This document shows, in pieces, positions 24,415 to 33,096 of a stretch of DNA of 50,760 bases (within the stretch, counting starts at the first letter, position 1; each line of letters opens with the position of its first letter). Where the stretch lies: the NCBI GenBank assembly GCA_035293805.1, contig DATGMD010000077.1:1-50760 (forward strand), in the 5' to 3' direction. A program made the translations under genes and the position numbers. The notes beneath the pieces were generated by a model. The model did no database searches, was not told the DNA's origin, and saw only the letters and a program-made list of their open reading frames with translations. This DNA is from JAJPHF01 sp035293805. GTDB taxonomy: Bacteria > Chloroflexota > UBA6077 > JAJPHF01.

Positions 24415-25383
24415 CTAGTCGAGCGCCGCACTCACCGCAACGGTCCGATAGCGCAGGCACGCGAGGTCGACCATCGTCCGCAGCCCCGGCGGCAGGCCAC
24501 CAATCGCCAGGGCCGAGTTGACCGCCAGCGCGGCCGTCGCTTCGTCGCCCGCGGTAGCTGGCCGCGTGCGCCAGCAGAGCGATGGACTTCCGTCGAGCTG
24601 GATGGTATCGCCGCTCGGCCGCGCGCCCAGCGCGATCGTGAGATCGAGGAGCACGCGGAGGCTGCCCCTTTCCGATGCGCGGAGGCGCTGCCGCGCCCCC
24701 GCGCATCGCCCGTCCCCCCCCACCACCGGGCGGATCGTCTCGCGGACCTCGTCGATCGCCCAGCCCAGGCCGCTCGCGACCAGGCGCGCGGAGGCGGGTA
24801 GCCCGACGTGCCCAAGCTCCCCGCGCGCCACGCCGGCCGCGAAGTCGGCCGGCGTGAGGCCAGCGCCCACCTTGGCGGCAAGCTGCGGGCGTCGAGTTGC
24901 CGCGTCGACCACGCGACGCACGCGGACGGCGTCGATCCGGGTCTGTGTCGCGGTCAGGACGAGCGGTAGCACATCCATGACAAAGCCCGGGTTGACGCCC
25001 ACGCCCAGCAGACGTCGGCCGCAGCCCCGCGCTAGCCCGTCGAGCGCGACCGCGTCGGGATCATCCGCCGCGGGCCCGGCCAACGGCTCGCAGGTCGAGA
25101 CGACGTCCAGCCCGCGCTCGAAGGCTGCGGCCACCACGGGCCGCAGATCCGCGAGGCGCGAGGTAGTACACACGATCGCCACGTCGGCCGGCGGCACGCT
25201 CGGCCAGTCGGGCGCCACGCAAACGCCAAGAGGCCGGCGCAGGCCCGCCAACTGGCCCGCGTCGTGCCCGACGAGCGCGGGCACTGTGTCGACCGCGGCG
25301 ACGACTTCCACGCCGGGGCGCTCCGCCGCGACCTTCAGACAGGCAAGCCCGATGGTTCCCAGGCCGATATGAACGGTTCTCAC
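24415..25383 (-). CDS. DapB-like NAD(P)-dependent dehydrogenase (2,4-diaminopentanoate dehydrogenase type)
   Basis: The 322-residue protein has an N-terminal Rossmann domain (VHIGLGTIGLACLKVAAERP, then VEVVAAVD, VGHDAGQLAGL, VAIVCTTSRLADLRP, DVVSTCEPLAGP) and a C-terminal catalytic domain beginning near GVGVNPGFVMDVLPLVLTAT. The STCE-x-L segment and overall order match the DapB-related family that includes 2,4-diaminopentanoate dehydrogenase; true DapB enzymes are shorter. GTG 25383 follows the ABM gene stop by five bases, so the two are co-transcribed. The open frame continues upstream through that gene, but there its translation is a shadow. The real substrate is uncertain. Confidence 0.8.
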   Translation of the reverse strand: MRTVHIGLGTIGLACLKVAAERPGVEVVAAVDTVPALVGHDAGQLAGLRRPLGVCVAPDWPSVPPADVAIVCTTSRLADLRPVVAAAFERGLDVVSTCEPLAGPAADDPDAVALDGLARGCGRRLLGVGVNPGFVMDVLPLVLTATQTRIDAVRVRRVVDAATRRPQLAAKVGAGLTPADFAAGVARGELGHVGLPASARLVASGLGWAIDEVRETIRPVVGGDGRCAGARQRLRASERGSLRVLLDLTIALGARPSGDTIQLDGSPSLCWRTRPATAGDEATAALAVNSALAIGGLPPGLRTMVDLACLRYRTVAVSAALD

Positions 25384-25388
25384 GTCGC

Positions 25389-25679
25389 TCAGATCTCGAC
25401 CACGTCCCACTCGCCAACCGACTGCGGCTCGGAGTACGTCTCGGTCAAGCCGGCCATCGCCTGCCGGTACTCCGGCTTGCCCCGCGCCGTAATGAGATCG
25501 CTCTCGCGATCCCAGTACGACAGCGCGATGAGCTGCGTGCGGTCCGCCCGACACGAGAGAAGCTGCACGCCGCGACAGCCGGGCTGCTCGCGGTAAAACC
25601 GCAAGCCGGCGCGGGCGCGCTCGCCGAAGGCGTTCTCCTTCCCGGGTTGGCACTTGACGACCACCATGCGCGCAAACAT
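25389..25679 (-). CDS. ABM-domain (antibiotic biosynthesis monooxygenase-like) protein
   Basis: At 96 residues this is a typical dimeric alpha/beta ABM-fold protein: FARMVVVKCQPGKENAFGER (first strand and helix), LRFYREQPGCRGVQLLSC, ALSYWDRESDLITARGKP and a closing EWDVVEI strand. Family members include haem-degrading and quinone-forming monooxygenases as well as many uncharacterised proteins; no specific haem-ligand pattern is evident. It starts the two-gene unit with the DapB-like dehydrogenase. GGAGG lies within GGAGGTCCC before the ATG. Confidence 0.82.
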   Translation of the reverse strand: MFARMVVVKCQPGKENAFGERARAGLRFYREQPGCRGVQLLSCRADRTQLIALSYWDRESDLITARGKPEYRQAMAGLTETYSEPQSVGEWDVVEI

Positions 25680-25934
25680 GGGACCTCCGATTGGCCCCGG
25701 GCGGCGGCAGTGGCACCGCGCGCCCTGGCGGGTCGCACGCTGAGCTTTCCGGATTCTACCGTAGCGCCGGGGCGGCGGCTACCGCCGCGGACCGGGTCCG
25801 CTACCATTCCGTGGACAGCCGCCGCTCCGCTCGCACCCGAGAGGTCGCGGGCGCGCCGAAGAGTTCCTACCGGCGCCGCTCGCCTTCGCCTGCTGGAACG
25901 CACCGTGCGAGGGAGCACCGTGGGGAGGGGGCGC

Positions 25935-26147
25935 GTGAACACCAAACCCGAGCCGCCAGACCGGAGGGGCTCGACCGACGACGGCGTGTACTGTATGCGG
26001 TGCCGCGCGCTGCGGCCGCTGCAGCGTGCGCAGCGTACCGTGCTGCGCAACGGACGACCAGTTCTGAAAGGCTCCTGTCCGGTCTGTCAGGGGCCGCTAT
26101 TCCGCATCGGCCTCCGCGTGCGGCGCCCCGGCCAGAGCCATTCGTAA
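25935..26147 (+). CDS. DUF5679-type zinc-binding protein
   Basis: From GTG 25935 the product has 70 residues. Residues 17-62 fit the DUF5679 pattern of a short zinc ribbon: GVYCMRCRALRPL (first CxxC), the VLRNGRPVLKGSCPVCQGPL stretch (second CxxC) and a FRIG end. Family function is unknown; relatives are found next to topoisomerase and DNA-binding genes, which is not the case here. The frame is open far upstream, but the Arg-rich translation there is implausible and GGGGAGGGG precedes this GTG. It converges with the next minus-strand gene. Confidence 0.8.
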   Translation: MNTKPEPPDRRGSTDDGVYCMRCRALRPLQRAQRTVLRNGRPVLKGSCPVCQGPLFRIGLRVRRPGQSHS

Positions 26148-26171
26148 CGGGCTCGTCCGAGGCGCTCGTGC

Positions 26172-26453
26172 CTAGCGGGTAGTGGTGACGCGGTAGCTGC
26201 GCGCCAGGCTGAGGGGTGCGATTAGCACCATGGGACGCCGAGCACGACGGAGACGCCGGCCGCCGTGCGGAGGATCGCTTGGCACCCAGAGGATACCCGC
26301 GACCAGAAAGGACAGGGTGGAGGCTACGAAGAAGACGCCATATCCGGGCCGGAGCGCGAGCAGCGCCAGCAAACAGGCCCCGACGGCCAGCGTCAGCGCG
26401 ACGGAGCGGCAAAACCAGGTGCGCGGGCTGGGCGACGACGGATTCGGGGCCAC
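26172..26453 (-). CDS. Small two-helix membrane protein of unknown function
   Basis: The 93-residue frame starts with GTG 26453 preceded by a strong AGGAGG at a good distance. Two hydrophobic segments are clear: VALTLAVGACLLALLAL (about 18-34) and VFFVASTLSFLVAGILWV (about 40-57). A basic tail rich in Arg follows. No family is recognised. It is convergent with the DUF5679 gene with only 24 bp between the stops. Confidence 0.6.
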   Translation of the reverse strand: MAPNPSSPSPRTWFCRSVALTLAVGACLLALLALRPGYGVFFVASTLSFLVAGILWVPSDPPHGGRRLRRARRPMVLIAPLSLARSYRVTTTR

Positions 26454-26972
26454 GGGGTCCTCCTGCTGTGCAATCGACAGTAGCGTTCCTGCCAGAATCG
26501 TGCCACCGCTGTCCGCCGGCGGGGCACGAGCCGGGTCTGTGACGGCACTGTGACAGCCGGGACGTCGGCGGCGCCAGGGCCGCTGCCGCCCGCTTCGTTG
26601 TGATGCCGCCGTGATGCCGTGGCGCTGGGCGCCTGGCTCGCCGGCGGGATAGACTCCCGTCCGTGGCTGCCGCGGGGCCGGCGCTCCCCGGGGGCCGCTC
26701 GAATCCTCGAAAGGAGCGGCCGGTTCGCCACAGGTGGGCCGCGCCCGATCGCCGATGCATCAACGCCCACTGGCCGCGGATCTGTTGCCGCTGGTCCTCG
26801 CCTGGACGGAAGCCTTGCACCTGCCCGCCGTGGCTCGACTGGCGCTACGCTGGGGGCTGCGTTGACCCCGGACAACGACCTCCGGCGCTCGCTGCCCGGA
26901 TGGCACACGCCGTGCATTAAAGAAACGGTGAGCGACGCCGATCATTTAGCAGCGGGTAAGAGGAGCCGCCCC
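26454..26972. other. Long intergenic region with direct repeats and an AT-rich patch
   Basis: I find no supported gene in these 519 bases; overlapping open frames on both strands have low-complexity Arg/Ala/Pro translations. Two short direct repeats stand out: TGTGAC-N5-TGTGAC (about 26538-26554) and GTGATGCCG twice (about 26600-26620). A patch around 26915-26955 is distinctly AT-rich and directly precedes the 26-residue peptide gene, so it probably carries its promoter. Confidence 0.4.
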
Positions 26973-27053
26973 ATGACGCTCGCCGATCTCGTGTGCCGAG
27001 CCGGCGCGGTGCTGATCGCGCTCGGCGCGCTACACTTGCTCTCGCCGTTCTAG
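26973..27053 (+). CDS. 26-residue membrane microprotein
   Basis: A 27-codon frame starts with ATG 26973, six to eight bases after AAGAGGAG. It encodes a single hydrophobic helix (CRAGAVLIALGALHLLSPF at its C-terminal end) after a short MTLADLV start. Codons are strongly G/C-ending like neighbouring genes. An AT-rich patch upstream could be its promoter. Single-helix microproteins of this size usually act as regulators or subunits of membrane complexes, but no partner is identifiable. It is too short for certainty. Confidence 0.45.
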   Translation: MTLADLVCRAGAVLIALGALHLLSPF

Positions 27054-27227
27054 CCTGTCCCACCGAGCGCGGCTTACAACTCGCCTGGGCGGCCGCGGGG
27101 TGGCGGGCGCGCCGCGTGTCTCAGCCAGAAACCTCGTAACGCCTGGCGTGACCCGTCTGGGCGGACCCAGTGGCCGCCGTGCTCCTGCCCCGTGCGTCGG
27201 CACCGGCATGTGCGAGCAGAGACTGCG

Positions 27228-27941
27228 ATGACGCTGGACGCAACGTCCGCACCCGCCACGGCGCTCCTCATCGCCGCCCATCCGGACGACCCGGAATTTG
27301 GCGCTGGCGGCACCGTCGCGCTCTGGGCGCGCGCCGGCTGGCGCGTCGTCTACGTGCTGTGTACGCGTGGCGAGCAGGGCACCCACGACCCGCACGCCGA
27401 TCTCGCCGACGTGGCGCGCGTCCGCCAGGCGGAGCAGCGGGCGGCAGCGCGCGTCCTCGGCGTGTCGGAGGTGGTCTTCCTGCACTACCCGGACGGCCTG
27501 CTGGAACCCACCCTGGCGCTGCGCCGGGACCTGACGCGCGAAGTGCGCCGCTGGCGCCCACTGCGCGTCATCTGCCAGTCGCCCCTGCGGGTGCTTGCGG
27601 CCAACGCCCTACGCCGCCACCACCCCGACCACATGGCCGCGGGCGCGGCGGCGCTGGCGGCGGTCTACCCGTCGGCGTCAAGCCCACACCTGTTTCCCGA
27701 GCTACTGCGCGAGGGCCTGGAACCCTGGATCGCGCCCGAGATCTACGTCACCGAGAGCGGCGACCCGGACGTCATCGTGGACATCAGCGAGACGCTGGAC
27801 ACGAAGATCGCCGCGCTCCAGGCGCACGCCAGCCAGATGCGGCCCGGCGTCGAGGCGGCCGTGCGGGAACGGGCTCGCGCGCTCGGGGCGCTCCACGGGC
27901 TGGGTGCCGCCGAAGGCTTCCAGCTCATCCGGCAAGACTGA
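27228..27941 (+). CDS. PIG-L/LmbE-family deacetylase
   Basis: The protein is 237 residues from ATG 27228. The zinc motif AAHPDDPEFGAGGTVALWAR (His-Pro-Asp-Asp) at about 17-36 and the third-ligand motif HHPDHMAAGAAAL at about 127-139 define the LmbE-like N-acetylglucosaminyl deacetylase family. VVYVLCTRGEQGTHDPHADL and RVRQAEQRAAARVLGVSEVV fit too. Relatives deacetylate GlcNAc-type groups in mycothiol, bacillithiol or glycolipid synthesis; no second gene of such a pathway is adjacent, so the substrate is unknown. A start 12 codons earlier (27192) is possible but Arg-rich. Confidence 0.88.
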   Translation: MTLDATSAPATALLIAAHPDDPEFGAGGTVALWARAGWRVVYVLCTRGEQGTHDPHADLADVARVRQAEQRAAARVLGVSEVVFLHYPDGLLEPTLALRRDLTREVRRWRPLRVICQSPLRVLAANALRRHHPDHMAAGAAALAAVYPSASSPHLFPELLREGLEPWIAPEIYVTESGDPDVIVDISETLDTKIAALQAHASQMRPGVEAAVRERARALGALHGLGAAEGFQLIRQD

Positions 27942-28008
27942 GGCATCACGGCGAACACACGCGTTGCGGCGACGCCGAGCGCGTGCGCGGCAGTCAGGGA
28001 TCCCACCA

Positions 28009-29034
28009 CTAGCGCGCCCTCACCTCCCGCGCCAGGGCCAGCACGCTCTCCCACGTCGTCTCGTCCATCGGAATACCGGACGCTAGCCGCTCGGCTCGTA
28101 GCCGGAGGGCGCGCTCGCCCGGCACCCGTATGGCCTCGCCGCTCGGCGCCCGCCGCGACGCCCGGACGCGCGCCAGGTAGGCGCTCGTTTGCTCTCGGAT
28201 GGCCGCCGCGTCGCCGAGGGCGGCCGGATCGAGAACGACGAACAGATCGCCCTTCGTCGTCGGGTCCGTGGGCGAGATCGTGCCGATCACGTCCGGTCCG
28301 GAGGCGGCCCGGACGAGGGCGCCGGCGAGGATCGCCAAGCACAAGCCGAGGCCGTAGCCTTTGGCCCCGCCAAACGGCCGCAGCGAGCCCGCCAGTGCCT
28401 GCTCGGCGTCCGTGGTCGGCTCGCCCGCCGCGTCCACCGCCCAGGTGGGCGGGATCGGCTCGCCTCGCTGGCGGGCGCCGAAGATGCGCCCGAACGTGCC
28501 CTCGCTCGTCGCCATGTCCAGCAGGAAGGGCTCGTCCGCCGTCGGAATGGCGATCGCCAGCGGGTTCGTGCCGTATAGCCGGTCGATGCCGCCATAGGGA
28601 TGCACGCCCGCATCGCCCGTCGTGGTGGCGATGGCGACCAATCCCTGGCGTGCCGCGCGCTCCACGTAGTAGCCGACCAGGCTGATGTGGTTGTTGTTGT
28701 ACACGCCTACCGCGCCCAGGCCCTGCTCGCGGGCGAGGGCTGCCGCCAGGTCGACCGCGCGCGTGGCGACGAACGGCCCGAGGCCGAGGTCGCCGTCGAG
28801 CAGCACCGCCGCCGGGCGCCGGCTGACGACACGCGGCACCGCCCCCACGCGGGCGGTGCCGGCCTGGACGCGCCGCACGATCAGCGGAAAGCGGAGCAGC
28901 CCGTGCGAGGCGTAGCCGCGCAGGTCGCCCTCGGTGAGCGCGTCGGCCACACAGCGTTGCTCTTCGACTGACGCGCCGAGCGCCGCCAGCACGTCGCGCA
29001 TCAGTGCGCGCTCTGCCTCGGCCGTTACCCGCAT
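28009..29034 (-). CDS. Ldh2-family malate/L-lactate (ureidoglycolate-type) dehydrogenase
   Basis: This NAD(P)-dependent oxidoreductase of the non-Rossmann malate/lactate/sulfolactate dehydrogenase family has 341 residues. Recognisable parts are ALTEGDLRGYASHGLLRFPL (catalytic His), GAVGVYNNNHISLVGYYVER, the GGIDRLYGTNPLAIAIPT segment, FLLDMATSEGTFGRI and FGGAKGYGLGLCLAILAGAL. ATG 29034 is preceded by GGGAGG; the frame stays open upstream with an unlikely translation. It stands between two plus-strand genes and shares no operon. Which 2-hydroxy acid it oxidises cannot be told. Confidence 0.88.
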   Translation of the reverse strand: MRVTAEAERALMRDVLAALGASVEEQRCVADALTEGDLRGYASHGLLRFPLIVRRVQAGTARVGAVPRVVSRRPAAVLLDGDLGLGPFVATRAVDLAAALAREQGLGAVGVYNNNHISLVGYYVERAARQGLVAIATTTGDAGVHPYGGIDRLYGTNPLAIAIPTADEPFLLDMATSEGTFGRIFGARQRGEPIPPTWAVDAAGEPTTDAEQALAGSLRPFGGAKGYGLGLCLAILAGALVRAASGPDVIGTISPTDPTTKGDLFVVLDPAALGDAAAIREQTSAYLARVRASRRAPSGEAIRVPGERALRLRAERLASGIPMDETTWESVLALAREVRAR

Positions 29035-29181
29035 TTGCGGCCTCCCTGCCTCTGTCGATTCTACCGCCCGCGCCTCTTGGCAGGCGCCGCCCGGACGCGC
29101 GGGCGCTCGCGCACCGAGCCGCGGCGCCGGGCTGGCTTGCCGCCAAGGCCAGGCAATGAGTAACCTTAAGTAACTCGGTCC

Positions 29182-30633
29182 GTGATTGGATACCCCTTGC
29201 TCTCGTCCCTGCCTCGCACTGACCCAACCGCTCGTCGCTATCCGTGGTACGTGCTGGCCGCCGTCTGCGTCGGCATGCTCACCGTGTCGCTGGACACCGG
29301 CGCGCTCAACGCGGCCTATCCCAGCCTGGCCGACGCCTTCGGCGTCCCGGTTGCCGTGATTAGCTGGGTCGGCATCGCCTACATGATCACCACGGTGTCG
29401 TCGCTCGCGATCTACGGCCGCTGGGCCGACATGGTCGGCCGCAAGCGGGTGTTCCTCCTGGGCTACGGGGTATTCATCGCCGGCTCCCTGCTGGCCGCGC
29501 TGGCGCAGAACTTCATCTGGCTGCTCGCCGCCCGCGTGGTCGTCGGCTCGGGCGCGGCCATGCTGATCGCCAACTCCGTGGCGATCATCGGCGCCGACTT
29601 CCCGGCCAACCGGCGCGGCACGGCGATTGGCGCGATGGAGACGAGCGTCGCCGCCGCCCTGGCGCTGGGGCCGATCGTCGGCGGCGTACTGGTCGATCAC
29701 CTGAGCTGGCGCGCGATCTTCTTTGTGAACTGGCCGAGCGGGCTGGTCGGGCTCGCGCTCGGCGCGATGATCCTGCGGGACGGCGAGCGTGCCCCGAAGC
29801 GCGAGACCTTCGACTTCCTTGGGGCGGCGCTGTTCGTGGCGGGCATGGCCAGCTTCCTGATCGCCCTCACCGCCGGCTCCACGCTTGGTTGGGACGCTCC
29901 GATCGTCACGGTTGGGCTCGCCCTGGCGCTGGTGCTGCTGCCGCTCTTTCTGGCCGTGGAGCAGCGCGTGCCCCAGCCGATGCTGCCCCTCACGCTGTTT
30001 CGGAGCCGCGTGTTCGCCGCCGCGAACGCAGCCAAGATGTGCGGCTACTTCGCGATGATGGCGACGCTGTTCACCCTGCCGTTCTACCTGGAGCGCGCGC
30101 TCGGCTTCACCCCAGCCCAGATCGGCGTCGGCCTGACGCCGATCCCGATCGCGCTCTCGGCCGCCTCGCTGATCATGGGGCCGCTCTCCGACCGTATCGG
30201 CTCGCAGATCATCGCGCCGGCGGGGCTCGCGGTGTGCGCAGTCGGCTGCGTGCTACTGACCCAGGTGACGCCCGCGACCGGCTATCCCGCGGTCTTCGTC
30301 GGCGTGCTGGTGCTGACGTTCGGCATGGGCAGCTTCATCTCGCCCAACGACAGCGCCATCGTCAGTGCCGCGCCGTCGGATAAGCTGGGGGTAGCGGGGG
30401 GCATCCTGGCGATGATGCGAAACCTTGGGATGATCCTGGGCCTGGCCGCTGCCGGGACTGTGCTCAGCGCGCGGGTGGCGGCGTACCAGGCGGATGGGCT
30501 AGACGCGAGCGGCGCGTTTGTCGGCGCGTATCACGATTTCTACCTGATCACGGCCGCCGTCGTGGTGGTCGGAGTCGTCGCCTCCCTGGTGCGGGGCCGC
30601 ACGCTACCCGCGTCGGGCGAGCGGCCGGGTTAG
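29182..30633 (+). CDS. MFS drug-exporter-type transporter (DHA2-like)
   Basis: The 483-residue protein has about 14 hydrophobic segments, the DHA2 layout for proton-driven multidrug export. Typical motifs are SLDTGALNAAYPSLADAFGV (motif D1-like), GRWADMVGRKRVFLLGYGVF (motif A), ARVVVGSGAAMLIANSVAII and the motif C-like AALALGPIVGGVLVDHLSWR, followed by IFFVNWPSGLVGLALG. The N-terminus is not certain: GTG 29182 is the first start after a stop, but no good ribosome site precedes it and no internal ATG comes before the first helix. It is followed by the ATPase gene after 56 bp. The transported compound is unknown. Confidence 0.9.
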   Translation: MIGYPLLSSLPRTDPTARRYPWYVLAAVCVGMLTVSLDTGALNAAYPSLADAFGVPVAVISWVGIAYMITTVSSLAIYGRWADMVGRKRVFLLGYGVFIAGSLLAALAQNFIWLLAARVVVGSGAAMLIANSVAIIGADFPANRRGTAIGAMETSVAAALALGPIVGGVLVDHLSWRAIFFVNWPSGLVGLALGAMILRDGERAPKRETFDFLGAALFVAGMASFLIALTAGSTLGWDAPIVTVGLALALVLLPLFLAVEQRVPQPMLPLTLFRSRVFAAANAAKMCGYFAMMATLFTLPFYLERALGFTPAQIGVGLTPIPIALSAASLIMGPLSDRIGSQIIAPAGLAVCAVGCVLLTQVTPATGYPAVFVGVLVLTFGMGSFISPNDSAIVSAAPSDKLGVAGGILAMMRNLGMILGLAAAGTVLSARVAAYQADGLDASGAFVGAYHDFYLITAAVVVVGVVASLVRGRTLPASGERPG

Positions 30634-30689
30634 GTGAGCCGAGGCGCGGCGACCTGGGGCACGGTGGCCCCGGCGCGCGGCGAGGGACC

Positions 30690-31526
30690 GTGAACGACGA
30701 CGATGCGCGCGTCGCGCTGTTCCGCGAGCATCCCCCGGGCTGGTGGGGCTGGCCGTGGCGCCTGCCGCGGCCGCTGACCGTCCCCGAGCTGATCGCGGCC
30801 GGGAGCCTGGACGCCCCGCTGGCGGCGCTGCTGTGGGTAGCCCTGGAGCGCCGCGCCTCGGTGATCGTGGCGGCGGGGCCGAACGGCGCCGGCAAGACGG
30901 TGACGCTGAGCGCGCTGCTGGAGTTCCTGCCCCCGGCTGTGCGCCGCATCCACCTCCAGGGCATGGCCGAGGACTTCGGGTTCGTCGCGGACGTGGACCC
31001 GACGACGACCTACCTGCTCGCCAACGAGATCAGCGATCACCTGCCGATCTACCTCTGGGGTCGACGCGCCCAACGCGCGTTCGAGCTGCTGCGGGAGGGG
31101 TTCGCGCTGGGCGCGACGCTCCACGCCGCCAGCGTCGCGGCGACGCTATCCTTCCTGGCGGCGCGGCCGCTGGCTATCCCCTCGGAGCTACTCGCCGCCG
31201 TGACGCTGATTTTGGTCCTGGCGGTCACGCGGCGGGGCGGCGAGCTGCGTCGCCGGGTCGCCGGCGTGTACTTGCTCGACCAGGACGTGGGCGGCGTCCG
31301 AGCGGAGCTGCTGGCGCGCTGGGACGCGGCGACGGATACACACCGGTTGCGGTTGGAGCGGCCGGCGTCCGCGCTCGCCGCGCGCTTAGGCATGGTTGAC
31401 GAGCAGCTGTTGGCCACCCACGCCGCCCGCGCGGCCTGGCTGCGGGAGCGCGTCGCCGCGGGCGAGATCGGCCCGGCGGCGTTTCGGGCCGCCCTCGCCG
31501 CCTACTGGGCGGCGGGGCAGCCTTGA
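30690..31526 (+). CDS. Orphan type II/IV secretion-type P-loop ATPase
   Basis: The product has 278 residues. Its core resembles the C-terminal half of VirB11/GspE/PilT ATPases: Walker A VAAGPNGAGKTVTLSALLEF (about 57-76), an Asp-box-like TYLLANEISDHLP, and a His-box-like REGFALGATLHAASVAATLS corresponding to the T-G-H-x-x-x-x-T-L-H-A motif. The N-terminal domain is reduced to about 50 residues and the C-terminal 70 residues are charged helices. No pilin, secretin or membrane-platform gene is close. It could power a distant pilus system, or be a DNA/protein-handling ATPase that only resembles that family. GTG 30690 is preceded by GCGAGGG. Confidence 0.7.
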   Translation: MNDDDARVALFREHPPGWWGWPWRLPRPLTVPELIAAGSLDAPLAALLWVALERRASVIVAAGPNGAGKTVTLSALLEFLPPAVRRIHLQGMAEDFGFVADVDPTTTYLLANEISDHLPIYLWGRRAQRAFELLREGFALGATLHAASVAATLSFLAARPLAIPSELLAAVTLILVLAVTRRGGELRRRVAGVYLLDQDVGGVRAELLARWDAATDTHRLRLERPASALAARLGMVDEQLLATHAARAAWLRERVAAGEIGPAAFRAALAAYWAAGQP

Positions 31527-31553
31527 CTTTTCCGTCCGCCCGGTGCGTATAGT
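31523..31553 (+). promoter_or_regulatory. Promoter of the AAA/VWA pair
   Basis: TTGACT (31523-31528) and TATAGT (31548-31553) are good hexamers at a long 19-bp spacing, overlapping the end of the ATPase gene. The start codon at 31606 follows about 50 bases later, with AGGAGGAA in between. Confidence 0.5.
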
Positions 31554-31605
31554 AGGGAGTCCCCGCGCCTGCCGCCGAAGCCCAGGCGCGCGAGCAGGAG
31601 GAACG

Positions 31606-33000
31606 ATGGCCAAGCCGCGCACGATCGGCGAGCTGCGTCAGAGTGAGTATCAGGTGGTCTCCGTGAAGGAGGAGATGCGCCGCAACCTCGCGCGCAAGAT
31701 CCGCGCGGGCGAGGAGTTGTTCCCCGGCATCGTCGGCTACGAGGACACGGTCATACCGCAGCTCGAGAATGCCGTGATGTCCGGCCAGGACGTCATCTTC
31801 CTGGGCGAACGCGGCCAGGCAAAGACCCGCCTGGCGCGGGCGCTCGTGAACCTGCTCGACGAGGAGACGCCCGTCATCGCGGGCTGCGACGTGAACGACA
31901 ACCCCTACGCGCCGATCTGTCAGGAGTGCCGCGCGAAGGTGGCCGAGCACGACGACCTGACGGAGATCGCCTGGCTGCCACGCGACCGCCGCTACGGCGA
32001 GAAGCTGGCGACGCCCGACATCACCATCGCCGACCTGATCGGCGAGGTGGACCCCATCAAGGTGGCCGAGGGTCGTTACCTGTCGGACGAGCTGACGATC
32101 CACTACGGGCTGCTGCCACGGACCAATCGCGGCATCTTCTGCTTGAACGAGCTGCCCGACCTCGCCGAGCGCATTCAGGTCGGCCTCCTAAACATCATGG
32201 AAGAGCGCGACGTGCAGATCCGCGGCTACAAGGTGCGCCTGCCGCTCGATCTCTTCATCGTGGCTAGCGCGAACCCCGAGGACTACACGAATCGCGGGCG
32301 CATCATCACACCGCTGAAGGACCGCTTCGGCTCCGAGATTCGCACGCATTATCCTAAGACGCTCGAACACGAGATATCGATCATGGAGCAGGAGCGCTTC
32401 CCGTTCCCGGCCGATGGCCACGAAATCGGGGTGCCCTTCTACATGACCGAGGTGATCGCCGAGCTGACGCACCTGGCGCGCAAGAGCCCGGATATCAGCC
32501 AGCGGTCGGGTGTCAGCGTGCGCGTCTCCATCTGCAACTACGAGAACCTCTTGTCCAGCGCCATGCGCCGCGCGATCCGCCTGGGCGAGCGCGAGGTCTG
32601 TCCGCGGGTCAGCGACCTGCCGGCCGTCGTCGCCTCGACGCTGGGCAAGGTCGAGCTAGAGGCCGTGGGCGACGCCAAGGAGGACAAGCTCGTCGAGCGG
32701 CTCATCCAGGGCGCCATCGTCAACACCTTCAACCGTTACTTCGTGGTCCAGGAGTTCGAGGAGATGGTCCGCGCCTTCGACAACGGCTTGACCGTCGAGA
32801 CCTCGGACAATCTGGCGTCGATGGACTACGCGCTGCAGGCCGCGCAGATGCCGGGCCTGAAGGACGCCATCGCCAAGCTCGGGGCGGGCGGCAACCCGGC
32901 CACGATCGCGTCGGCCCTCGAGTTCATCCTCGAGGGCCTCCACCTCAACCGCCGGCTGAACAAGGACCGCTCCGAGGGCCGCGTGCGGTATCGCCGCTAA
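31606..33000 (+). CDS. AAA+ ATPase of the magnesium-chelatase/MoxR type
   Basis: The 464-residue ATPase is the AAA partner of the VWA protein that follows, as in ChlI/ChlD, MoxR and NorQ/NorD systems that insert metals or remodel proteins. Its P-loop is GERGQAKT (67-74), an unusual variant with Ala before the Lys. The Walker B equivalent reads GIFCLNELPDLAERIQ, with Asn instead of the usual Asp, while the Glu is kept. Other parts fit: QVGLLNIMEERDVQIRGYKV, the sensor-1 segment FIVASANPEDYTNRGRI and RFGSEIRTHYP. A GCD/CQEC stretch at about 95-108 inserts two Cys. The substitutions look like features of a subfamily, not decay. Its target complex is unknown. Confidence 0.85.
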   Translation: MAKPRTIGELRQSEYQVVSVKEEMRRNLARKIRAGEELFPGIVGYEDTVIPQLENAVMSGQDVIFLGERGQAKTRLARALVNLLDEETPVIAGCDVNDNPYAPICQECRAKVAEHDDLTEIAWLPRDRRYGEKLATPDITIADLIGEVDPIKVAEGRYLSDELTIHYGLLPRTNRGIFCLNELPDLAERIQVGLLNIMEERDVQIRGYKVRLPLDLFIVASANPEDYTNRGRIITPLKDRFGSEIRTHYPKTLEHEISIMEQERFPFPADGHEIGVPFYMTEVIAELTHLARKSPDISQRSGVSVRVSICNYENLLSSAMRRAIRLGEREVCPRVSDLPAVVASTLGKVELEAVGDAKEDKLVERLIQGAIVNTFNRYFVVQEFEEMVRAFDNGLTVETSDNLASMDYALQAAQMPGLKDAIAKLGAGGNPATIASALEFILEGLHLNRRLNKDRSEGRVRYRR

Positions 33001-33096
33001 CGAGCGATCAGCGCTCAGCCGTCAGCCATGAATGGATTGCCGATTGGTCGATTGCGTCGTCCTTCTGTAACAGCCGACCACCGACGGTCTGAGCTG

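Noticed and set aside
26538..26554. TGTGAC-N5-TGTGAC as a CRP site
   Set aside because: The halves are direct, not inverted, repeats, so it does not match the CRP palindrome.
27743..29227. 494-codon minus-strand open frame over the PIG-L and Ldh2 genes
   Set aside because: It conflicts with two genes having good family motifs; its translation is Arg/Gly/Ala-rich.
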